Shown: positions 1 to 10,955, counted from the first letter of the stretch. The stretch: DNA of 64,000 nt from Oscarella lobularis (GCF_947507565.1 NC_089194.1:496001-560000); one strand, 5' to 3'. Made by a program: numbers and translations. The notes: generated from the letters alone by a model not told the origin.

Positions 1-975
1 ACAAAGGGATCTATTGACTTTAATTCTTTTGTCAAGCCCTTCACTCATCGACATTCCTGACAAAGTTATGATTTGTTTAATGCTGTAGTTGATTTCCTGA
101 CTAAATGCGTGTACAGTACAAAACTAACTGCTTTGGAAAGTTTTATGTATTTGTAGAGTGTAGATATTATAATGTTATTTGAGGAAACATTTTCACTCTT
201 TCTTATTCAGAATGGAAGCCTTCCTCACAAAATCGCCCTTACGTCGCACGCACTTTTCGAAGCATGGGTTAATTGCTTAGTAAGTGCTGCCAATTTCTTC
301 TCTTACACGACTTTTTTTAGACCACATATCGGTACTCCAAGCTTTACTCGCACGGCACAACAAAGCCCAAAACGATCAAAGTCTGCGTAGTTGGAAAGGA
401 AAGAGCTGGCAAGACAACCCCCATTAAAGCGCTGCAAAATATTGCTTGGCGCGAAGGGGACGATGATGTGCGTACAACCAGCATGGATGTGACCACAGCG
501 ACCGTCGACTCAGCTGGCGAGCTGGTTTTTGTGACTTTGCAGGGCAGCCTTTCCTCTACAAGACGCACGGGCTTTTCTTTTCCGAGACCACGACAATGTT
601 TCTTCTGGTTGTCGATTTGACCCATGCAGAGCTACGACCAGCTCAGAGAGTCCAGTCACTTTATTCTGTCATAGGTGAAGTGCAGTGGAGCTTTCACTGA
701 AAAACAAAACGTCTTAGTTTTAGGTAGCAAAAAAGATTTGCTTTCGGATTTGAAATCTGGAGAGAACTACTTTCGACGACTTGCTCGGTACCTGCAATTA
801 ACGTTTGGCGCTTAGTTTGACTTTCAAGGGAATTGCTTTCTTTTGAACTGTCGAGATCGAACATCAGTCTTCTTAGAAAAGCTATTTGTAGTGAGAAAGA
901 GAAAACAATTGAGGTAATTAAGATGCCGTCTATTTGTTTTAATGTTCTATCTCTCTTTCATGCATGTAGGATACT
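1..975 (+). pseudogene. Decayed partial copy of the Ank-Roc-COR-Death gene (Roc GTPase part)
   Basis: The segment is a diverged, inverted copy of roughly 38.6-39.55 kb (minus strand). It retains the P-loop coding region (VGKERAGKTT near 400-430), the following switch region, and intron sequence on both sides of the coding part, so it is a genomic rather than a processed copy. It is dead: the frame shifts just before the DxxGQ motif near 530 (one base lost in the run of T), and a Trp codon of the intact copy reads TAG near 814. Homology starts at or before base 1 and fades near 970, just after the intron that follows ...KTIEV. No ankyrin, COR or Death exons are present in the window on this side. 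Confidence 0.85.
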
Positions 976-1120
976 CTTCGATCAAAGACACCGAGCTGGT
1001 AAAGTCGGTGCTTCGTCGCCGAAACAACGAGTAGCAGTTTTAGGCTCTCATGGAGCGCTTATCGACTTCTGGGGAGAAAACGCTTCAGTGGCCAGGGCCG
1101 TAGCTAGCTCCGTAAAATGA

Positions 1121-1741
1121 GGGGGGGGGTTCGAAATTTTGGTGCGCGAAGAGCGCAGAAAATTTTTTAGTGGGGGCGTGGTCAAAACTTTTAAAATTGG
1201 AGCGTCTAGTCGAATAGTATAAACTACTTTCCTAATTTTCTTGGATGCTTTCCAAGAATATTACTAAACTTTGCCTAAATCTGCGTCTTTTGGTTGGACT
1301 TCGAATTGTCCCTTATTATCTCTTAGCTCTAACGGCCGGTGTTATGACAGAAACGTTTTCACGTACCTTGTATATGTTTACAAACACAAAGTAGGTCCCG
1401 TGGCTACGTCACAGACAACTATAGAGTCGTTCCGGTAGTTTCGGACAACATGTAGTTCGGACAGTTCTTGTGTGCGTTGGAGACGCTAGATCCAAACCGC
1501 TTTTGGCTGATCTTCTTCCTTGTTCCCTTAGAGATTACTCACCAAAGTTTCGGCTGGATCGAAAGAGCCATCGCCAGATGACACGCCATTATTCGAGCAA
1601 GATCAGTGACACGTACTTTCGGACACCCACATGCGATTCGGACAGAGCGATTTTCTTCAAGATAATCACGAGCAAGTAGGAAAAGTTATACACCGTTGGA
1701 AAACTCTTTCTTTGTTCTTTCATCTTATATTAATCATTTAA
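1121..1741. other. No gene recognised; left flank of the mitochondrial insert
   Basis: The stretch opens with a run of G and an AT/GC mixed segment with no coding signal I recognise. The last 30 bases are AT-rich and may already be mitochondrial: frame 1 from 1732 reads NHLIEFE, which resembles the HLxEL motif near the start of TatC but lies in another frame from the tatC that follows. Confidence 0.4.
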
Positions 1742-2371
1742 TTGAATTTGAATTGGTCATTGAATTACAGAATTTTAAAAATTCAATTAAAACTAATTTT
1801 GACCAATGTATATGAAGGGTTATTTTCTTATTTATTAATCTCTTGTGGCCTTGCTTTTTTTGTAATGATACCTATAATTATTTTTCAATTAATTTTATTT
1901 ATAGCTCCTGGTTATCATTACTATGAGTATAGAGTATTATTAAAATCTTTTTTATTGTGTATTATAACTTATTTATTAACTATTTACATTGGATATAGCT
2001 GAATTAACCCGGTAATATTAAAATTTGTGGGAGGGTTCTCTTCTACTTATCCCCCCATAGAAGTTAATATTAAAGCGAGTGAGTTATCTAATTATTTAAT
2101 AAAATTAACTGGCTTAATCGTATGTATGGGTATTATAATAACTTTATTATGATTTGCTCCTTCTTTTATGCCCTCACGTTTTATAATTAAACACTGATGG
2201 ATAAGACCTACAATAATTATAGCAAGTCTGATGATAGGAGCCATTTTATCTCCATCGGATATAATCATTCAATGTTTAGTCGCTGCACCTATTTATTGTT
2301 TTTTTGAAATCTGACTATTTTTATTTTTATTGAAAGACCAGTATAATAAAAGGAATAACCCCACTAAATAA
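1742..2371 (+). CDS. tatC: Mitochondrial TatC (twin-arginine translocase subunit C), 5'-truncated
   Basis: TatC is the multi-spanning membrane core of the twin-arginine protein export system. With TGA read as Trp (four codons, the first at 2000-2002) the frame runs 209 residues to TAA at 2369-2371; with the standard code it stops after 86. Recognisable TatC blocks are TNVYEGLFSYL (counterpart of the TSPTEAF loop), QLILFIAPG, and the C-terminal GAILSPSDIIIQCLVAAP. Several hydrophobic segments are evident. The N-terminal membrane segment and first loop of a normal TatC (about 240-250 residues) are missing, and TAA lies in frame at 1739-1741, so the first codon is arbitrary. tatC is known in the mitochondrial DNA of Oscarella. 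In a nuclear context it could not be translated correctly. Confidence 0.88.
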
Positions 2372-2374
2372 ATT

Positions 2375-2445
2375 TGGGAGTTAGCTTAATGGTAAAGCAT
2401 TGGACCTTGGACCCGACAATGTGGGTTCGATTCCCACACTCCTAT
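2375..2445 (+). tRNA. trnQ: mitochondrial tRNA-Gln (UUG), probable
   Basis: A 7-bp acceptor stem (TGGGAGT/ACTCCTA), D stem GCTT/AAGC and T stem GTGGG/CCCAC form cleanly. The anticodon loop reads CCTTGGA, giving UUG, but the stem has one mismatch and position 33 is C rather than T, so identity is slightly less certain than for its neighbours. It starts 3 bases after the tatC stop. Confidence 0.75.
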
Positions 2446-2450
2446 TGTCC

Positions 2451-2522
2451 TCTACAATAGCTTAATGGTAAAGCTTTTGGCTGTTAACCAAAAGAATATC
2501 AGTTCGATTCTGATTTGTAGAG
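2451..2522 (+). tRNA. trnN: mitochondrial tRNA-Asn (GUU)
   Basis: All stems pair: acceptor TCTACAA/TTGTAGA, D stem GCTT/AAGC, anticodon stem TTTGG/CCAAA around loop CTGTTAA, T stem ATCAG/CTGAT. The anticodon GTT reads Asn codons. Confidence 0.93.
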
Positions 2523-2531
2523 TAATATTTA

Positions 2532-2602
2532 AGGAGATTCGGTTAATGGTAGGCCAGTAGCCTTCAAAGTTATTAGCATTGGTTCGATTCCAGTATCTCC
2601 TG
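2532..2602 (+). tRNA. trnW: mitochondrial tRNA-Trp (UCA)
   Basis: Acceptor AGGAGAT/ATCTCCT, T stem ATTGG/CCAGT and anticodon loop CTTCAAA are visible. The anticodon UCA reads UGA as well as UGG, which matches the TGA=Trp usage in the adjacent tatC and confirms a mitochondrial origin. Confidence 0.93.
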
Positions 2603-2612
2603 AATGAAAATA

Positions 2613-2685
2613 AGGCTGATAGCTTATTTGGTAAAGCATGTTGCTCATAACAATAAGAAAGTTGGTTCGAGTCCAACTCAGTCTA
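2613..2685 (+). tRNA. trnM: mitochondrial tRNA-Met (CAU)
   Basis: Acceptor AGGCTGA/TCAGTCT, D stem GCTT/AAGC, anticodon stem TGTTG/CAATA with loop CTCATAA (CAU), T stem GTTGG/CCAAC. A CAU anticodon could also be an Ile2-type tRNA; nothing here separates initiator from elongator. Confidence 0.88.
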
Positions 2686-2702
2686 GTACTATTTAACCCC
2701 TA

Positions 2703-2775
2703 TAGCAAGCAGCTTAATTGGTTGAGATTTCCATTGATAATGGAAGGGTAATTGGTTCAAATCCAATCTTGCTAG
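2703..2775 (+). tRNA. trnI: mitochondrial tRNA-Ile (GAU)
   Basis: Acceptor TAGCAAG/CTTGCTA is fully paired, anticodon stem TTCCA/TGGAA holds loop TTGATAA (GAU), and the T stem ATTGG/CCAAT is perfect. Confidence 0.93.
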
Positions 2776-2777
2776 TA

Positions 2778-2860
2778 AGTGAGATGGCAGAGAGGTTAAT
2801 GCGCTCCGCTGTAAACGGAGTCCGTAAAAACGGTCGAGAGTTCGAATCTCTCTCTCACTA
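2778..2860 (+). tRNA. trnY: mitochondrial tRNA-Tyr (GUA) with long variable arm
   Basis: Acceptor AGTGAGA/TCTCACT, anticodon stem CTCCG/CGGAG with loop CTGTAAA (GUA), T stem GAGAG/CTCTC. The variable region TCCGTAAAAACGGTC folds into its own hairpin, the bacterial-type (class II) tRNA-Tyr architecture that most animal mitochondria have lost. Confidence 0.93.
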
Positions 2861-2878
2861 AATAATTATGCTTAGTTG

Positions 2879-2953
2879 GCCACTGTGGTGGAATAGGTAG
2901 ACACGTCAGACTTAAAATCTGATATAATATGGGTTCAAGTCCCATTAGTGGCG
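2879..2953 (+). tRNA. trnL: mitochondrial tRNA-Leu (UAA)
   Basis: Acceptor GCCACTG/TAGTGGC (one G-T pair), anticodon stem TCAGA/TCTGA with loop CTTAAAA (UAA), T stem ATGGG/CCCAT. This is the last mitochondrial feature; the sequence turns nuclear-like immediately after. Confidence 0.92.
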
Positions 2954-3199
2954 ATTACAAGACTCACTTGATGAATCGATGTAAAGTGGTGAAATCGCTG
3001 ATGAAATCGTCTAGATGACGTCTACTGCCGTTTTCGCTATGCACTCCTCAGGAACTGACTGATCGGCCATCCTATCCCTATTAGCATCGTGTAGATGGGA
3101 AGACACATATAAAGTCGTTTCTTTTGCATTTTCAGTTTTATAAGTTTCGCTCCGCGACTCACCTCCATGCATCTCTGAAGGACTTCACGTAAACTTCAC

Positions 3200-3370
3200 T
3201 AATAGCAGTATGACACTTTTTCTCGAGAGCACCAGATCCGGTGAAAGTTCCTCATCAACAGCTTCGGTGCCGAGTTTTAATTTTCGGGACTCGCCACGTA
3301 TATAGTTTGGTTGCTCTTCTCTGAACCTGAATCGCTTGAGGCTGAGTCGATTCGGGCCGTTTTTGACTAG
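3200..3370 (-). pseudogene. Short decayed fragment of the giant receptor's cytoplasmic tail
   Basis: On the minus strand one frame reads DSASSDSGSEKSNQT, matching DSASIDSRSEKNES at the edge of the N gap in the receptor gene (52.20-52.26 kb); the DNA match is clearest at 3310-3355. Stops interrupt the continuation. It may preserve relatives of receptor sequence that is hidden in the gap. Confidence 0.5.
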
Positions 3371-3615
3371 ATAATGATGGCCTTTCGTAGCAATCATGGG
3401 ATCCCCGAACACACTCAGCATATTCTTATTCCAGTAAAGCCTATTTGCATACTTTGCATCGCACTGCCTAACTACGTGAGTCGGCCATCTTTATTTTTCG
3501 CAAAAGCCTAAAATTTGACTTCTTATGTAAGGGCGACACAGAGCTATATACCCCTCCTAACCCTAACCTCTGCCTTTTTGGGTGATCGTGTCACGAGGCC
3601 CATTATCAGCTCGCA

Positions 3616-3663
3616 GTTGGGTTTGCGTGCTGCGAGCTGCGCTCGCAGCACGACAAACCCAAC
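3616..3663. repeat. Near-perfect hairpin (about 21-bp arms)
   Basis: GTTGGGTTTGCGTGCTGCGAG is followed five bases later by its reverse complement with a single inserted base. It adjoins the repeat at 3651-3866, whose terminal GGGTTTGTC is part of one arm. Confidence 0.75.
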
Positions 3664-3866
3664 GTGCTCCTTTACTATGCATGTTCCCTTTATGAACGTT
3701 ACTGATAAAGCTCATTGCTCTGTGCCCGTTATGTTTGATAGCATTTATCCTTGATAAAGTAGCCTGTATAATATCAGGGATACTAGACAATAGGGATAAG
3801 AAACGCACGCATGGCAGTGTACATTGTGACGCATGATGCGTGACACGCCACGCCCCTTCACCAGCT
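3651..3866 (-). repeat. Dispersed repeat, inverted relative to 12955-13168
   Basis: The reverse complement of this stretch matches 12955-13168 over about 215 bp, very closely in the half containing CTAGTATCCCTGATATTATA and more loosely in the other half. No protein is evident in either copy; the open frame in each is a by-product of the repeat. Probably a non-autonomous mobile element or fragment. Confidence 0.7.
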
Positions 3867-6800
3867 TGGACCTCTGTCAAATAATTATCGATATCTCCAA
3901 ATCTGAAAGCTGCAGAGCCTTCTAATATTTTGGCAAGGTTTGGAACTGACTACGAATTAATTTCCTTTTGTCGTTTTTATCAAACGAGGCTGCTTACGAC
4001 GATTTTGGCCCGTTTTTCTTCAGCACGCGCCTTTTGCAGTTGTTATGATTGTTTGAAAGGATTTTAGATCCCCAAAGTCTATTCGAATATTAGACTATAA
4101 ACGTCAAAGTGCAACTGTCCTGCCCAAGATCGTCTGTCATTCCTAATCACCAGATTAAAGGCAATTTTGCAATTTGCCAATAGAGGTGCTTAGCAGAAAA
4201 TCGTCTCGATTTTGACGGTTAGAAACCAGTAATGATTTTGGGCAATACAGTTGCACTTTGAGGTATATTGTCAACAATTTGAATGAACTTTGTGGTTCTG
4301 AAAACCTCTAGAACGATCATAACAATTGTGGTGCCTGCAAAATGTTTATGGTCGTAATTGATTCTTAATATCAAAAAGGCGTGCGCACGCAACTGCATAT
4401 GGTATCAATGCTACAGATTTATATGCGTTAGCAAGTACGCAAGAGAACGCATTCACCACTGCCTGCAAACTGTTTCGTCTGCGTGCGCTATCGGTCCGAC
4501 TCACCCACACTGTCTTTTTCGCTACAATAGTCTTGAATCGCTCCTCTTCAACGTAGAATGTCTTTCACCACACCGTGTAAGTCGGTTAGTTTAGTTCCTT
4601 CTTCGCTATGTTCGCGAACTCATGGGCGGGAACCCGTCATGCGGCGTTTATTGCGCGCAGCAGCCTCTGCTTGACTGTTTCGCTGCTTCTGTCATTCCTT
4701 ACACTCGTCTAGCGCCCGCGATTTCGCCCGTAAATCGTCCTTTCTAAGCGCGCCAGGAACCGGACGTGGGATGAGCCTGACTTATCCGCTGACATATGCT
4801 TTCTGATCTCTTACGCTCTTCTAATGATGCATAGAAGATTACCAAAGATGTCTGGTTTCCGTTTGCGAACTGTGCACAAATTGGGTAAGTTTTATGCACG
4901 AATTTTTAGAAATCTTCTTCAAATGTCTTTTTTCTATTTTATGTTAAGTGGCTCGGCAATTGAAAAGGAGGGTATAGCATAGTTGTATTTTTTAGTCCAA
5001 TTCTTGTAATTTTTAAAAATCTTTTTGTAAATAAACTTTGGAAAACTATTGTATTTGCCATTCGAAAAGGTGCGTTACTGTTTGACTACGTCGTCCAAAA
5101 AAACCGTTTGTCACAAAAATGCGTTGTTTTTGAAATGTAACATGTTATATGTCAATTTTATCGTTTATTGATTACCTCACAAATGAGATAAAAAATAGTG
5201 AAATTTGCAACATAAAAGTAAGACGACTTTTTCGATTTATCGAGTTTACGTGTGTAGCAAAAAACCTTTGCTCGAAAAGATTATTCAACTTTGGAAGTTA
5301 CATCCGGGACAGATACATTTTCAAGTCAGAATAACTCGCGAATAGAAGATCGGATTTCAAATATCTTTGCACCAATCGATTCCTCTGGAATTTCTGCATG
5401 AGTTAAGTAAAAAGTAGGTTTTTTGATTGTGATTGGTAGAATCTGTGATGAACGGCGCAAGACGCCTAGTGTTACATAGGGAGATCTTAAGCCTTAGCTT
5501 TTTCCTGCAGTACGGTTTGAGTTTGGGAAAGCGACAGCGCAGCCGCTTCCAACTAAAATAGTTCAAAGGCACTTTGTACTCATAGTTACACCAGAGAATT
5601 TCTTTTGAATCCGTTGCTTCGTTAGCGAGATATCACAGCTTTTCGTTGACAAACAACAAAATCAGCTACAATTTACAAGATTGGCACATAAAAGTATTTA
5701 AAACCTATTATCAAGAAAAAGTAATCTAAAGGCCATTTATTGAAGTCGCAATTAGTCCTCAAATGTGTGGAATGCACTGTAGCGCGCGCTATCAACAGAG
5801 GCTTTCCCTTGTTTTTTAGCGAAGTTAACCTGTTCCGATGACTGTCTCTCATTCATACACCTTTTCGCCGTCTCTTCGAAAACGTCTGTTTGGGTAAGAG
5901 CGCGATTACGTGCACAGGTATCGCAGCATCGCCGAACTCGCGAAATGTCCGTTTACTTCACTCAGCATGCATGCAGCCAGTCTTTTTTGTCATAGCACTT
6001 TCACATTCTCTTAACGGGCGTACAGTACGCAAAATCGTAACCCTAGCCTGTAGGCAACCTTAAGCTACCCAACCCCAGGTGAAGTTAATTGTTATTTGGT
6101 ATGGAACGCTTTCTCGAAAGTTTCAGCGTGTTGAAGAATCGCTGTCAGAGTAGCGTCTTGATTCATGAGTACAGATTATTTGTCATCGTGCAGTATGAAA
6201 GATATTCTGTCTATTCACCAATCCTGTAATTGAGATAAGCCAATTTTTTACATTACCATTGCTATTTGTTTCTTTATTTAAGAATCTTTTTAGATTTTTC
6301 TGTGCGATAAATTTTTAATTAAATGCAGTAAGAATAGTAGTTAGCCACATGTCAGTGCAAATTACGTTTGTACTTCCTCATCCATTAATTTGATGCTTAA
6401 AAGAGTTTCAAACAACAATAACGGCGGTGAAACATGCTTCAGTGGTGACTCTGTTGTGGAAGCAGTACACTATGAATGCCGGGAAACGCCTCACATTGGA
6501 AGATGACACTTCTAGCAGGCTGGGTCCCGCCCTCTTGCGCGTGACGAACTGGCGAAATTGCTGCACATTGATAGGTAATTTTTGGAAGCGATATCGTCTT
6601 TAAAGCAGTAGACTTGTGTCATTCACTTTGGTCACTGCCCGCATACCTTTTTGTAGGTTGCGTGCTTTGGTCCCACCCCTATGGGTTATCAGTTCCGGTC
6701 ACGAAACCGGAACCCGATAGCCGTGGTGCTCGCCAGGCAACTCCAGGCAACTCCAAAGCCTTTCTGCGAACGCGATGTGATACCGATAGGGGGCGTGACG

Positions 6801-7050
6801 AAGGCACGTGTCTGAAATACCTGCGTTTCCTATCCGTCTCTTCTCTGTCTCTCTCGGTACAACCCGCGTAGGAACAAAGTTGCGTGTTATCATATACAGT
6901 GGGATTACCCGTACGGGGGGTTCGTGTTGCCGTTCTTTCTCATTTCCAAGGCTGAAATCCTTTAACCCAAGGCAATTATCAAAGCTTTTTAAGTTTATTC
7001 GAGGTCTACGCAAGTTAATTCATTGTGTTCGATTAAGTATTGCTGTGCGA
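3867..7050. other. No gene recognised
   Basis: This 3.2 kb has only short open frames with no domain signal, no recognisable splice-linked exons and no long repeat I could find. A small stem (GTTCCGGT/ACCGGAAC) lies at about 6692-6712. The right-hand part may include the unrecognised end of the transposon that follows. Confidence 0.5.
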
Positions 7051-7479
7051 GGAACGCTTTTCGTCTTAGATGTCATCACCGCCGTTGCCGTCGCCGTCGA
7101 CAAATTCAGACGTACAGTCCGTATCCGTGACAATGCATTCCCAGCGTTCGTACTCGCCCTGGCAAGTTGTCACGAAATGGGGCGTTGTTGGATTCTTTTA
7201 TGGTAATTTCTAGGAGTGTTCCAGAATTTCAGGCGGAGTCTATGTGGGAAGAGCACGAAGTAGACACATGCGCTGCATTTGAGGCGCTCCATTGCTATTT
7301 TACATGTCGTATAGGAGGACGTCATCAATTACTACAACGAAGAACGCGAGCCACTTATTGGTGTGGACAAATCCAGCACTTCATCAGCGTCTCGTGCCGA
7401 CAAAGTCGCCTTAACGCCTTTACGTGGCTTAGTGCTCTTGATTTGCCTTCTTTATATAGGCAAGGACCTTTCGAAAGGA

Positions 7480-9390
7480 GAGCTGCGTTGACGACGACGT
7501 TTATGTTTGTCTTGTCAAGTACCTAAAATATCCCGCGGAAGTTCGAGAGCCAGCACGAAATTTGTCCGCTGCGCAGAAGAAAGCGCGAAGAATTGTCTTG
7601 AAGAAAAACTGTCCATTGCAGCTTCGTAAAATCAATGCGGAGTATCTTAGCGGTAGCGACGCGTCTGGCCGCGTTGAACGTGTCGTTCTGTCGGAGAGCG
7701 GCAAAGTTTGGTGCAAATCAGGAGACGTGGACAAAGTCATTAGCCACTACTACGCAGTTCGAAAAGGAGGCGGATCAAAAGCCTTGCATAGCGTAAATAT
7801 GATTTAGCTAGTAAATGCGTATGGTTTGTATCTACCTAAACTACCGCAGCTTATATCCGACACTTTCGTCGGCGTGTCTTTAGAAGCGGTGTTGAATTGG
7901 CTGAAAAATTCTACAGAGTACTCAGTAAGAACTGGCGTTTGTGACCTACATGTATTACACTTACATCGGTGTACAGCAACAAAGGACAACGTTTGCCAAT
8001 AAAGCACCTCTAATTCCAATTATAGCAGCGGCACCTATGAAGAGGAATCAGATTGATTTGGTTGATATGATCGGCTTTCCTCCATGCGCATCGCCCGATG
8101 GGTTTTCCTACCGATACGTTTTATCGGTAATCGACGTTTTCAGTCGGTATCTCATTCTACGCCCCTTGTCGCGGAAGACGTCGTCAGCGGTGGCCGCTCA
8201 ACTACTACAAATTTACTGTGATCTTGGCGTACCTGAGCTCATTCAATGTGATCAAGGAACGGAGTTTAAAGGCGCTGTGCAGACACTGATGAATGAGCTT
8301 AAGACTAAGATCATAACAAGCCGTCCTTATCACCCAGAAAGTCAAGGAAAGGTCTTGCTTCCTTTCAGAGCTATGTCTACATTTCTAAATATTCTATCAA
8401 GATTGAACGAAGTCATTGCTCTTGGAAGTCGAAAATTTTGCATGATTTTCGCGAAGAAGGTCCAAGCATATGTTGGGCGGATCGTCTTCCGGTGTACCAA
8501 CATTTGTACAATACTTCTCCACACGCAAGTTTAGGAGGTAAGCAAGAAGTTGATGTTGTTCAAGAGATGCTACGCCGTTGCGTACTTAGGCAAATATACG
8601 CCATATGAAATCTTTTTCGGCCGACAGCGCACTATGCATGCAGAATGCGACGATCAATATGTTGTTAGCGGAGATGAGGTTGGAATACACGTTCAGTATG
8701 CATTGCCTAATGAAAGATCACTGACCCAGATATGCGCGTTTTGTGACAACGAGCAGCGGGAGACAACAGGTGACTTTTCAGCACTTTCCGATATTGCTGA
8801 AAAATTGCGAGAAGGAGCACGTGCCGAAAATGAGAAGTCATCACGGAAGATGATAACGAAGGAGCTGAAGCGGAATCCACCAAGCGAGTACGCCATTGGT
8901 GACAAAGTCACAATCAAAGTAGCTGTTCCGTCAACGGGCGGGAAACGTAAAAGCAAACGAGTGACTGAGGAAGTACTAAGTGGTATCGTTACGCAAGCCG
9001 AAAAGGAGAAACATGAGTACACGGTGACTTATCGGTGGGGAGAAAAAGAGCTGGCCACTGTTTTACCAGTATCAAAAATAACATCTATTACAACAGCGGA
9101 AGAAAACGCTCGGCAATTAATAGCAAGAAAAAAATTCGGATCAACGACTTCTACACGACGTTTGGGTAATCCAGATTTGTGGAATGTCATTGGATACATT
9201 TCACTGTTGAAATCTATTAGGTAGAAAGCGTACCCGGGAATGCCTCTGCTCTCCAGGGTGCACAAGGCGGCGGTCGTACTTGTGCTCGTATGGATTGCAT
9301 AGAGACTGCTGTGCCAAAATGACTGACAGATGTCGTGGTCCGTGTGCAATGGCATCACACAACGAAGAAAGGGAATTACCGCAAAAGGTT
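7480..9390 (+). CDS. Integrase (DDE, retroviral-type rve fold) of the transposon, probably decayed
   Basis: The core shows the DDE triad in context: QIDLVDM (D1, near 8052), QCDQGTEFKG (D2, near 8245) and HPESQGK (E, near 8335), with YRYVLSVIDVFSRY between. An intron at 8352-8401 (GT...AG, 50 bp) splices GK to IERSHCSWK, and one at 8535-8591 splices HASLGG to KYTPYEIFFGRQ, restoring the usual integrase sequence. After a lysine-rich, SH3-like C-terminal region comes a Cys-rich block (CLCSPGC ... CCAKMTDRCRGPC), typical of KRBA2-like integrases. The pre-integrase segment has VYVCLVKYLKYP. No convincing H2C2 zinc finger is seen between 7800 and 8000, where stops occur, so the copy is probably not functional. 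Confidence 0.75.
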
Positions 9391-10139
9391 AGTGTTTGGA
9401 CGCTACCCATTGCACTGTCACTGACACCTGTCACCCATGTTGCAGAATGTGCCCGACTCTGGCAATGGTTTGCTGGGCACAGGCAATACAGCCGATTCCG
9501 ACGACAATTGCGGCTTCTCTGTTACAGAGAGAGACAGCATGTGTCCTACAGCTCAGCGTGATGGAGATTGTGATGCATCAATGGGTAGCCATGATCCATA
9601 CTTTAAACTGTACACATTTAATACATAAATAGAATGTGAAGAACACCATGAAACTTCGTCGTACTTCGGAGATAGCACGGCGTCAATAATTGATACACAT
9701 GAAGAACACACATACAGACGCAAAAGTTTGTTAAATCATATTTCACTTATTTTATTAACGCGTCATTGGGTAATTCAGGTACCGCCGTTGACGAGGAAGA
9801 ATCCGATGGTGTTAATGCTACAGCAAGGGATTCTTGTAGTGACACGACCATTATCATTGGCAAAGACGCTGTTTCCAACAGCGACGTTAGCTCCGAAATG
9901 GCACCTGAAATTTCCAATTCAGCAGATGAGGTTTGAAAAGATATCACTTTCCATTTATAACTGTCCTTATGTTATGGTAGAGGGTACTGCTATTAGAGAA
10001 AGTGATGTTGATTTCGACGCCTGGCCAGAAAGCTGCTTCATACTATCAGTCTCAAGCCAAAAATCCGTACAGGTACACTAAACCAAGCACGTTAAAACAA
10101 TAGAAGTAGGTCATACTTAAAAGCGCTACTACAGGAAAT

Positions 10140-10955
10140 TGTTACTAAACTGGCAAAAGATCGACATGATCGTGTCATTGGAGCGGTAGCCAACTTCACC
10201 ATTTTTACCAAGGACTTACTGACACTTTGGCAGAAAACTGGATGGCTAACAGATGGCGTAAGCTAAATTAACAGTTCGTTCTCATCGTTATTTACAATTC
10301 CAAAAGGCTATAAACTCGTTTTTACGTGTTTGCAATGACACAGTGTCAAAGGGCAAAAAGACGACGTCTGCGCTTGTCGTAGACACATTGCATTCGGCGG
10401 TCCTGAAACGTGGATGCTTGGAACAGCTTTCGCGTTGGATTATGCGAGTAATCTTCAACATTTCACGTCAGAAATTACTATAGTACAATGTCAGGACATG
10501 GCCGGCTTAGACAATCTGGAATACGTTGTCATTCCTCTTCACGACACCTATCATTGGTTACTGGGCGTAAGAGCGTTCATCTTCAAGACGAATTTCATGA
10601 CGTTGCTCTTTAGGCTGCTTCTTTGAAAGAGAAAGTTGTTTATGTTTTAGACCCCCTTGGTGACGTTGACAATAGCCATTGGGAACTGCTATTATTGTAA
10701 TGAGCAATACGAACATGTTGTTATTAAGCGATGTATTTATTGCATAGGGATCTCATGCACTTGGTGTCGCCTTCCAGTGGTATGACGTCAAAATGGAAAT
10801 GTTCAAAACGTAGCAAATGGGTTAGCAACATACGCCATTTGTTTTTGAGCATTGCACATAGTTAACCTTGCACTTTTAGGGACAATTTCCACTTCAGAGA
10901 AACGGCTCAGACTGCGGTGTATTTGTTATAATGGTATAACATCTCGTTGTTCAAA
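10140..10955 (+). CDS. Ulp1-family (C48) cysteine protease domain of the transposon
   Basis: Ulp1 peptidases cleave ubiquitin-like modifiers such as SUMO. The diagnostic pieces occur in order across small introns: TLWQKTGWLTDG near 10230, then AINSFLRV after an intron at about 10257-10307; VVIPLHDTYHWLLG (catalytic His) near 10530-10565; an intron at about 10567-10614; VVYVLDPLG (catalytic Asp) near 10635; and QFPLQRNGSDCGVFVI near 10885-10930 with the oxyanion Gln and catalytic Cys. All catalytic residues are present. Between the second and third pieces the frame is uncertain, so I cannot say whether a full protein is still encoded. Confidence 0.72.

Larger units (their letters stand above)
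1742..2953 (+). other. Mitochondrial DNA insert (tatC and seven tRNAs)
   Basis: Base composition drops to strongly AT-rich and the stretch carries a protein that needs TGA=Trp and seven closely spaced tRNA genes, all on the plus strand, in the order Q-N-W-M-I-Y-L. This is a piece of sponge mitochondrial genome. The tatC frame has no disruption under the mitochondrial code and every tRNA folds, so the transfer is very recent or the join is an assembly chimera. The right junction falls just after 2953; the left one is near 1710-1742. Confidence 0.92.

Noticed and set aside
6808-7206. 132-codon frame before the integrase
   Set aside because: No similarity to known transposon N-termini and no splice link that I could support.
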